Origin: Bacteroidales bacterium
GTDB lineage: Bacteria > Bacteroidota > Bacteroidia > Bacteroidales > UBA3663
DNA: 12,203 nt
Assembly (NCBI GenBank): GCA_030526445.1
Contig: JAUNCV010000053.1
Coordinates: forward strand, 1 to 12,203
Direction of reading: 5' to 3'
The position numbers were made by a program, and so were the translations under genes. Numbering within the stretch: the stretch's first letter is position 1; the number at the start of each line of letters is the position of its first letter. The notes beneath the pieces were generated by a model. That model was given only the letters and a program-made list of their open reading frames with translations, was not told the origin of the DNA and ran no database searches. This document shows positions 6,315-12,203 of the stretch, piece after piece.

Positions 6315-8204
6315 ATGGATGAAAAACTGACAGCAATCCTCGATCAGTTAAATTATCCTTCTGATCTGAGAGAACTACCAGAATCGAAACTTCCTGAGGT
6401 ATGTGAAGCGGTTCGCCGTTTCATTATCAATCAGGTTGCCATTCATCCTGGTCATCTTGGTTCTAGTTTGGGTGTGGTTGAACTGACAGTGGCTTTGCAC
6501 TATGTATATTATACTCCAGAAGATCGACTTGTGTGGGATGTCGGTCACCAAGCTTATGCTCATAAAGTGCTCACAGGACGAAAAGAGCAGTTCTCAACCT
6601 TGCGCATGAAAGACGGATTGCGAGGTTTCCCTTTTCCGGAAGAGAGTGAATATGACACTTTTTCTGCTGGACATGCAAGCAACTCTATTTCTGCAGCGTT
6701 AGGTATGGCTGTTGCCAATAAGATTGATGGTAGTGATCGTAAGGTTGTTGCTATTATTGGTGATGCGTCTATTTCAGGAGGTTTGGCTTTTGAGGGATTA
6801 AACAATGCCTCTTCCCAGCCTAATGATTTGCTCATAATACTCAATGACAATCGGATGGCTATTAGCGAGAATGTTGGAGCCCTTAATCACTATCTTACAA
6901 AGATAACAACCTCAGAGCGTTATAATTTGTTGCGATACAGAGCGTATCAGACTCTTCGACGCCACAATATGATTAGTGATCGAGTTCGTCGTTCATTTCT
7001 CCGCTTCGCCAACGCTCTAAAATCGCTTTTTTCGCACAGACAGAATATCTTTGAAGGACTTGATATTCGGTATTTCGGGCCTGTTGATGGTCATGACGTG
7101 GTTAAACTTGTGCATGTATTACGCAAGATTAAGGATCTGAAAGGCCCGAAAATGTTGCATGTTTGCACAATCAAGGGCAAAGGCTTCCGTCCTGCAGAGG
7201 ATGAAGCTACTATTTGGCATGCTCCTGGAAAGTTTAATCCGGAGACAGGTGAGCGAATTTTAGAGGATACAACAGGTATGCCACCTCAGTATCAGGATGT
7301 TTTTGGAGAAACTCTTGTAGAGTTGGCGGAAAAAGACCAACGTATCATGGGTATTACACCAGCCATGCCTTTGGGTTGCTCGATGAATTTCATGATGGAT
7401 CGTTTCCCAGAACGTAGTTTTGACGTTGGAATTGCCGAAGAGCATGCTGTTACTTTCAGTGGTGGTCTTGCTAAAGAGGGTAAGATTCCTTTCTGTAATA
7501 TCTATTCTTCGTTCATGCAGCGTGCTATGGACCAAGTAATTCATGATGTGGCACTTATGAACCTACATGTAGTTTTCTGTCTCGATCGAGCAGGCTTGGT
7601 GGGAGCAGATGGCCCTACTCATCATGGAGCGTTTGACTTAGCATTCTTCCGTGTTATTCCAAATATGGTAGTATGTTCGCCTATCAATGAGCATTGGCTT
7701 CGTCGCCTCATGTGTACAGCTGCTCAGCATGAAGGACCAATGATGATTCGTTATCCTCGTGGTCGAGGTGTGCTGGTCGATTGGCAATGTCCTCTTGAAC
7801 CGGTTCAGGTTGGTAAGGGCTATTGTGTAAGGCCTGGTAAGGGTACAACTGCTGTTCTTAGTCTCGGCCCTATTGGAAACGAGGTTGCCAAGGCACTTTC
7901 TTTGGTTGACGAGGATTTAGGTGTAGCTCACTATGATATGGTTTTCTGCAAGCCTCTTGATACAGATTTACTTAGTGACATTTTTGCAAATTACAAGCGT
8001 GTTATTACTGTAGAAGATGGTTGCATAAATGGCGGTTTCGGCAGTGCTGTGCTTGAGGAAGCCAATTTACAAAACTATCAAGGTAAGATTATCCGCTTGG
8101 GTATTCCTGATGAGTTTGTTGAGCAAGGTAGTTGTAGCGAACTTTATCAGCTTTGTGGTATTGATGCTAAGAGTATTGCAGAGTCCATAATGTCTAACTT
8201 ATAA
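6315..8204 (+). CDS. dxs: 1-deoxy-D-xylulose-5-phosphate synthase
   Basis: Dxs joins pyruvate and glyceraldehyde 3-phosphate with thiamine diphosphate (TPP) to make 1-deoxyxylulose 5-phosphate, the entry step of the MEP isoprenoid pathway. I start it at the ATG at 6315 (MDEKLTAILD), giving 629 residues; an upstream in-frame ATG at 6234 would overlap the WbqC gene and add 27 unrelated residues. Visible motifs: DVGHQAYAHK (75-84), GDASISGGLAFEG (149-161) with Asp150 for the Mg-TPP site, LNDN (176-179), FGPVDGHD (254-261), GIAEEHAVTFSGG (372-384) with the catalytic Glu at 375, YSSFMQRAMDQVIHD (397-411) and DRAGLVGADGPTHHG (424-438). Ala replaces Gly in the TPP motif GDG, as in other Bacteroidetes Dxs I recall. 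Arg180 after LNDN is less usual. The gene is 10 bases from trkA. Confidence 0.96.
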   Translation: MDEKLTAILDQLNYPSDLRELPESKLPEVCEAVRRFIINQVAIHPGHLGSSLGVVELTVALHYVYYTPEDRLVWDVGHQAYAHKVLTGRKEQFSTLRMKDGLRGFPFPEESEYDTFSAGHASNSISAALGMAVANKIDGSDRKVVAIIGDASISGGLAFEGLNNASSQPNDLLIILNDNRMAISENVGALNHYLTKITTSERYNLLRYRAYQTLRRHNMISDRVRRSFLRFANALKSLFSHRQNIFEGLDIRYFGPVDGHDVVKLVHVLRKIKDLKGPKMLHVCTIKGKGFRPAEDEATIWHAPGKFNPETGERILEDTTGMPPQYQDVFGETLVELAEKDQRIMGITPAMPLGCSMNFMMDRFPERSFDVGIAEEHAVTFSGGLAKEGKIPFCNIYSSFMQRAMDQVIHDVALMNLHVVFCLDRAGLVGADGPTHHGAFDLAFFRVIPNMVVCSPINEHWLRRLMCTAAQHEGPMMIRYPRGRGVLVDWQCPLEPVQVGKGYCVRPGKGTTAVLSLGPIGNEVAKALSLVDEDLGVAHYDMVFCKPLDTDLLSDIFANYKRVITVEDGCINGGFGSAVLEEANLQNYQGKIIRLGIPDEFVEQGSCSELYQLCGIDAKSIAESIMSNL

Positions 8205-8214
8205 TTTGAAGGAA

Positions 8215-9546
8215 ATGAAAATCATCGTTGCAGGAGCTCACGAAGTTGGTACGCATTTGGCGCGTCTTCTGGCTCGTGATAACAAGGATGTCATCCTTAT
8301 GGATGAAGATCCGGAGCGTGTAGCGCAGCTCACCTTCCTTAATTTGATGACTATGGTGGGTAGTCCTACGTCTATCAATGCGCTTAGGGAGGCTGAAGTT
8401 TCGGCAGCTGATCTTTTCATTGCTGTTACCCCAAACGAGAGTGTTAATATTCATGCGTGTATCCTTGCTTCTAATTTGGGTGCACGAAAGACTTTGGCAC
8501 GTATTGATAAGTATGAGTTGCTGAAACCTGAAAATCAAGAATTTTATAAGAAAATTGGTATCAGCCGTCTTATTTATCCAGAGATGCTGGGTGGAGAAGC
8601 AGTTGCACAGGCGATACGTCGTCCTTGGGCGCGTGCTACTTTTGAGTTGTGTGATGGAAAGCTTCTACTGCTTGCTGTAAAAGTCTATGATGCTCCTATC
8701 TGTGGAAAAAAACTTATGGATATCGGCCGCCAGCATAGTGAATATCATATTGCTGCCATCAAGCGAGAAGATCACCTCATTGTTCCTGGTGGCAATGATG
8801 AAGTACTTCCGGGAGACATTGTTTTCTTTGTAACACCTCCAGAAAAAACCGATCAAGTTCGTATGTTTTGCAACAAACCCGAGCGTCATCTCAATCGTGT
8901 AGTCATTATGGGTGGCAGTCGTTTAGGTGTACAGGCAACCTATTTCCTTCCTAATGGAATGCGTGTGCTTTTCATTGAGAACGATCGCCATGTAGCAGAA
9001 CATTTGCTTGAAGTTGTTCATGATTGTGAAGTGGTTCATGGAGATGCCTCTGATGTTGATTTTCTCAATGAATTAGGTCTCAATAGTGGAGATGTATTTG
9101 TTGCTTTGGGAAATAATTCTGGTAGCAACGTTCTTGCTTGTCTTACTGCTAAACGTCTGGGTGTGGGAAAAACAGTGGCTGAGGTTGAAGATGTGGCCTA
9201 TATTTCTTTGGCTGATAAGCTCAACATTGGTTCAACAGTCAATAAGAAACTTCTTGCAGCAAGTAGTATTTATCAACTTTTACTCGATGCAGACAAGACC
9301 TCTGCCAAGTGTTATAGTTTGGTCGATGCTGAGATCGCCTCACTTGTTGCACAGGCAGGATCAAAAATTACTCGAAAGCCTGTCATGGAGTTAGGTTTAC
9401 CCAAAGGTATTACTTTTGGTGGTATGGTGCGTAATGGTGAGGGTATGAATGTTACAGGTCAGACACAGTTCCAAGAAGGAGATAGAGTTGTAATCGTTTG
9501 TATGAACGAAAAATTCAGTCAGGTCGAGAAGCTCTTTCTCAAATGA
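8215..9546 (+). CDS. trkA: Trk potassium uptake protein TrkA (double RCK)
   Basis: This is the cytoplasmic regulatory subunit that binds NAD(H) or nucleotides and gates the TrkH channel. I choose the ATG at 8215 (MKIIVAG), since the first strand should begin at once; a TTG at 8206 would add three residues. The 443 residues show the usual repeat: RCK-N at 1 to about 125, RCK-C at about 145-215, a second RCK-N at about 228-345 and a second RCK-C at about 365-443. The first nucleotide-binding loop is GAHEVG (7-12), with His9 in place of the middle Gly of GxGxxG, and an acidic ending VILMDED (26-32). The second is GGSRLG (233-238), with VLFIEND following. Conserved blocks such as GSPTS (49-53) and IDKYELL (97-103) agree with Bacteroidetes TrkA. 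trkH follows after 43 bases. Confidence 0.94.
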   Translation: MKIIVAGAHEVGTHLARLLARDNKDVILMDEDPERVAQLTFLNLMTMVGSPTSINALREAEVSAADLFIAVTPNESVNIHACILASNLGARKTLARIDKYELLKPENQEFYKKIGISRLIYPEMLGGEAVAQAIRRPWARATFELCDGKLLLLAVKVYDAPICGKKLMDIGRQHSEYHIAAIKREDHLIVPGGNDEVLPGDIVFFVTPPEKTDQVRMFCNKPERHLNRVVIMGGSRLGVQATYFLPNGMRVLFIENDRHVAEHLLEVVHDCEVVHGDASDVDFLNELGLNSGDVFVALGNNSGSNVLACLTAKRLGVGKTVAEVEDVAYISLADKLNIGSTVNKKLLAASSIYQLLLDADKTSAKCYSLVDAEIASLVAQAGSKITRKPVMELGLPKGITFGGMVRNGEGMNVTGQTQFQEGDRVVIVCMNEKFSQVEKLFLK

Positions 9547-9589
9547 GTAAGAACTAATAAAGAAAAATTATAATTTCTTTTTTAAGGAA

Positions 9590-11101
9590 ATGAAACTCAA
9601 CTGGGCGTTAGTACGCTTCATATTTGGGCTTTTGCTCATTGTCGAGGCTGTTTTTATGATGGTCTCGGCGGGAGTTGCGCTCTTTTATCATTATCATGCA
9701 GGCGATAATGATTGGTGGGCACTTGCCGTTCCTGCAATGCTCACAGGCCTTTCTGGTTGGGCATTTTGGCATAGTGGTCGACATCACAATTCGCAGATTA
9801 CTACACGCGAAGGTTTTTTTATTGTTTCCTGTACTTGGGTTCTTTTCACCCTGTTCGGAATGCTTCCATTCCTGTTTTCTGGCGCTTGTCATCATGTCTC
9901 GGACGCTTTTCTTGAAGCTATGGCAGGCTTTACAACTACAGGCTGCACTACTATCAACAATTTGGAGGAAATACCTCATGGTATTCACTTTTGGCGTTGT
10001 CTTACCCAGTGGTTGGGTGGTTTAGGTATTGTGGTCATTTCGTTGGCTCTTCTTCCGATGATTGGCTCTGGTGCAACGCAGATTTTCGGCGCTGAAACTA
10101 ATGGACTGCATGTTGATAAGCTTCGTCCAAAGATTCAGCATACAGCCCGTCGTCTTTGGGGAATTTATGTTACTCTGAGTGTCGCCAATGCCGTGCTTTA
10201 CTGGGTGGCTGGTATGTCTGTGTTTGATGCAATATGTCATACATTTTCAACCATGGCAAGTGGAGGTTTTTCTACACATCAGGATTCCATCGGCTACTAT
10301 CATTCTCCTGCTATTGAGTATGTATGTATTGTTTTTCTGTTTCTGACCAGTGTAAATTTTAATCTATATTATTTTCTTGGCATTGGTCATTTGCGTGCTT
10401 TTTGGCGAAATGAAGAGTTGCGTTGGTTTACGGGCATTGTTTTCGGCTTCACGTTGCTATTCATGTCTCTTGATGGCGCTACACGCTTTTTTTCTGAGAC
10501 TGAGTCAGAGCAACTTTCCGCACTTGGCGATGGCACTTTCTTGTGTTCTTTGCGCACTGCATTATTCCATACGCTTACCATCGTCTCATCAGCAGGTTTC
10601 CAGGCCGAGTATTTCGATTATGTTAAGTGGGGTGCAGTATTTTGGATGCCTACTTTGCTTCTTATGGCTTGTGGAGGATGTACAAGTTCTACGGCAGGTG
10701 GTCTCAAGGTGGTGCGTTTTGTGGTTTTGATGAAGAATGCCCGCAACGAAATTCTTCAGGCACTTCATCCAAGAGCCTATGTGGCTGTTCGTCTCAATGG
10801 TCATACTTTGGCCAGTGAAACGGTTTATAAGGTTTTGGCCATGTTCTCTATTTATGTCATTCTTGCTGTTGTAAGTATTTTCTTTCTGCAGTTGCTCGGT
10901 CTGAGTTTTGACACTGCTATTGGTACTGCTGTATCAGCATTAGGTAATACGGGTCCGGCTTTGGGTGATTTAGGCCCAGCTTTCACTTGGTCTGAAGTTC
11001 CAGCTTTGGGCAAGTGGTATCTATCTCTTCTCATGCTTGTAGGGCGTCTTGAAATTTTCACAGTGTTGCTCATCTTCAGTCCAATGTTCTGGAAGAAGTA
11101 A
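9590..11101 (+). CDS. trkH: Trk potassium uptake membrane subunit TrkH
   Basis: TrkH is the inner-membrane channel-like subunit for potassium uptake, partner of TrkA encoded just upstream. The 503-residue length is usual. All four pore-loop repeats are recognisable: AGFTTTGCTT (112-121), TMASGGFSTH (221-230), IVSSAGFQ (331-338) and LGNTGPALG (451-459), each with the conserved filter glycine. The segment CGGCTSSTAGGLKVVR (361-376) matches the intramembrane gating-loop region of the family, and LVGRLEIFTVLLIF (483-496) is the typical C-terminal helix. Hydrophobic segments alternate with these as expected for a protein of 8-12 helices. The start ATG follows AAGGAA closely, a weak ribosome-binding sequence; the first helix begins at about residue 8. 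ftsK starts 43 bases downstream. Confidence 0.95.
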   Translation: MKLNWALVRFIFGLLLIVEAVFMMVSAGVALFYHYHAGDNDWWALAVPAMLTGLSGWAFWHSGRHHNSQITTREGFFIVSCTWVLFTLFGMLPFLFSGACHHVSDAFLEAMAGFTTTGCTTINNLEEIPHGIHFWRCLTQWLGGLGIVVISLALLPMIGSGATQIFGAETNGLHVDKLRPKIQHTARRLWGIYVTLSVANAVLYWVAGMSVFDAICHTFSTMASGGFSTHQDSIGYYHSPAIEYVCIVFLFLTSVNFNLYYFLGIGHLRAFWRNEELRWFTGIVFGFTLLFMSLDGATRFFSETESEQLSALGDGTFLCSLRTALFHTLTIVSSAGFQAEYFDYVKWGAVFWMPTLLLMACGGCTSSTAGGLKVVRFVVLMKNARNEILQALHPRAYVAVRLNGHTLASETVYKVLAMFSIYVILAVVSIFFLQLLGLSFDTAIGTAVSALGNTGPALGDLGPAFTWSEVPALGKWYLSLLMLVGRLEIFTVLLIFSPMFWKK

Positions 11102-11144
11102 TCTAAGGCTATTCTATTTTGTTCATCCGATACATATTATATAT

Positions 11145-12203
11145 ATGAGTAAAGAAAAAAATACAAAAACCAAACATACATCGACAAAAATCGATGCTCC
11201 AAAGAAACCGAATCGGTTTCTGGCATTGCTGCGCACAGAGCAGACTCGTTTCATAATAGGTTTTTTGCTAATTCTTGTTGGTGCTTTGCTTGCCTTGGCT
11301 TTTACCTCGTTTCTTGTCAATGCGGGTAAGGCCGATGCTGATGTGCTTGCTCATGGTACAGCGATTGCTGAGGGTGTGAAAAATTGGACGGGTGCCTTAG
11401 GCGCTACTGCTGCTTCTTGGTTTATTAATGAGTGGATTGGTGTATCTGCCTTCCTTTATGTGGCCTTCATTATCCGTTTGGGCTATCGCCTTATCATGCA
11501 TAATAAGCCTTTAGCTCCCATGTTTAGCCAGTTTGTTCACACTTGCATATGGAGTTTGTGGCTTTCTTTATTTTTCGGCTTTGTGTTTATTGATGGTTAT
11601 GAAGATTCTTTTCTTTATCTTGGCGGCCATCATGGATATGATCTGGAGCAATTGCTTGAGCGCTGTGTCGGTTATCCAGGTCTTTTGCTTTGTCTCTTTG
11701 TTTCGCTCATAATCATGCTCACTTTCATTCATGTGGGTACAATAAATCAGACTCGTTCAGCCTTTGGTTTATATGGGCGTTGGTTGGCAGCGCGTCGAGC
11801 AAGAGCTGCCGCTCAAGAACCAGTTATCACTTTGACAAATGAAGAGGCTCCCGAATATGTTGCATCACGGGCCGATGTTGTCGATCAAAAGAATCCAGAA
11901 TCAGAGGAAATCGAAGATCCTCTTGTTACATCATCTTTTGAACCTGCTCCAGAAGAGCAAGTTGAAACAGTATCGGAAGAAGAGGTTGTAGAGGTTGTTG
12001 GGACTTTTTCCGAAGAAGAGGTCATCGAGCCTGTTGAAACTATATCAGAAGAGGAGGTTGTTGAACCTGTTGAAACTATATCAGAAGATGTTGATCCAGA
12101 CTTCCAGGTAACTTCTAATGTTACCGAAGTTGTAGAAGAGGAGATGCAGCTGCCGCTTGAGGACTATGATCCAACCAAAGATCTTGAGTTCTATCAGTTC
12201 CCA
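11145..12203 (+). CDS. ftsK: DNA translocase FtsK, N-terminal part (cut by window edge)
   Basis: An open frame of 353 codons runs off the right edge without a stop; it is the membrane domain and linker of an FtsK/SpoIIIE-type DNA pump, which acts at the division septum to clear and resolve chromosomes. A basic N-terminus (KEKNTKTKHTSTK) precedes four hydrophobic segments at about 35-58, 98-117, 133-150 and 177-198. An acidic, Pro-containing linker follows (about 225-340), with tandem 12-residue repeats at 278-313. The last residues, DYDPTKDLEFYQFP (340-353), match the YDPT segment that I recall just before the motor domain in Bacteroidetes FtsK. The ATPase and gamma domains are beyond the window. 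The assignment rests on topology plus this segment. Confidence 0.87.
   Translation, partial: MSKEKNTKTKHTSTKIDAPKKPNRFLALLRTEQTRFIIGFLLILVGALLALAFTSFLVNAGKADADVLAHGTAIAEGVKNWTGALGATAASWFINEWIGVSAFLYVAFIIRLGYRLIMHNKPLAPMFSQFVHTCIWSLWLSLFFGFVFIDGYEDSFLYLGGHHGYDLEQLLERCVGYPGLLLCLFVSLIIMLTFIHVGTINQTRSAFGLYGRWLAARRARAAAQEPVITLTNEEAPEYVASRADVVDQKNPESEEIEDPLVTSSFEPAPEEQVETVSEEEVVEVVGTFSEEEVIEPVETISEEEVVEPVETISEDVDPDFQVTSNVTEVVEEEMQLPLEDYDPTKDLEFYQFP
11952..12083 (+). repeat. Tandem 36-base in-frame repeat in the FtsK linker
   Basis: Three complete 36-base units lie at 11976-12011, 12012-12047 and 12048-12083. They encode 12-residue units of consensus EEEVVEPVETIS, preceded by a shortened 24-base unit (11952-11975, EEQVETVS). 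Units two and three match at 31 of 36 bases by hand count; the first is more diverged (EEEVVEVVGTFS). Being a multiple of three, changes in copy number would keep the reading frame. Confidence 0.85.

Noticed and set aside
9559..9583. AT-rich hairpin AAAGAAA/TTTCTTT followed by T residues between trkA and trkH
   Set aside because: The stem has one G-C pair and should be too weak to terminate; the ribosome-binding bases of trkH follow at once.
9608..9988. A 126-codon minus-strand open frame opposite trkH
   Set aside because: It is the antisense of the conserved trkH coding sequence and shows Cys/Lys-rich low-complexity content with no recognised domain.
11111..11121. Promoter-like TATTTTG between trkH and ftsK
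   Set aside because: It is one T short of TAnnTTTG and has no TTTG about 20 bases upstream.
1..12203. Mobile element, CRISPR array, toxin-antitoxin or defence genes
   Set aside because: I looked on both strands for transposases, regular spacers and small paired genes and found none; every large gene has a housekeeping or known-family assignment.

Overview
The window looks like a core chromosomal segment from a member of the Bacteroidales, most likely of the Prevotella/Bacteroides type. Four things point that way. The promoters fit the Bacteroidetes pattern (TTTG, about 20 bases, TAnnTTTG). Genes start without strong Shine-Dalgarno sequences. The gene set includes Bacteroidetes-typical families: an Rpb6-like omega subunit, DUF4293, DUF2851 and a long two-segment LepB. 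The FtsK start carries the family's acidic linker and YDPT pre-motor motif. I assign no species.

Layout from left to right. Bases 1-~50 are the 3' end of a 5S rRNA, the tail of an rRNA operon running off the left edge, followed by a strong terminator (55-87). A gene-free stretch (about 88-394) holds what looks like a decayed second copy of the 5S tail and terminator, then a good promoter. A three-gene plus-strand unit follows: bamD (outer-membrane assembly lipoprotein), rpoZ (RNA polymerase omega) and a DUF4293 membrane protein. It ends at a near-symmetrical hairpin (2092-2120) that can also stop the convergent minus-strand DUF2851 gene (2124-3338). DUF2851 is divergent from dapB across a 197-base region with promoter elements for both directions.

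From dapB to the right edge all genes lie on the plus strand with gaps of 9 to 43 bases and no convincing internal terminator: dapB (lysine/diaminopimelate synthesis), lepB (signal peptidase I), a WbqC-like gene, dxs (first step of the MEP isoprenoid pathway), trkA and trkH (potassium uptake), and the 5' part of ftsK, cut off by the window end. This is probably one long housekeeping operon with an envelope theme: cell-wall precursor, protein export processing, isoprenoid carrier precursor, ion homeostasis and chromosome partition at the septum.

I found no mobile element, CRISPR array, tRNA, defence system or other clearly new system. The observations worth a second look are small. They are the duplicated 5S tail, a nuclease-like residue pattern plus a C-terminal Cys cluster in DUF2851, a palindrome over the dapB promoter, a substituted glycine in the TrkA nucleotide-binding motif, an Arg in a normally acidic site of Dxs, a long insertion in LepB, and a 36-base in-frame tandem repeat in the FtsK linker.
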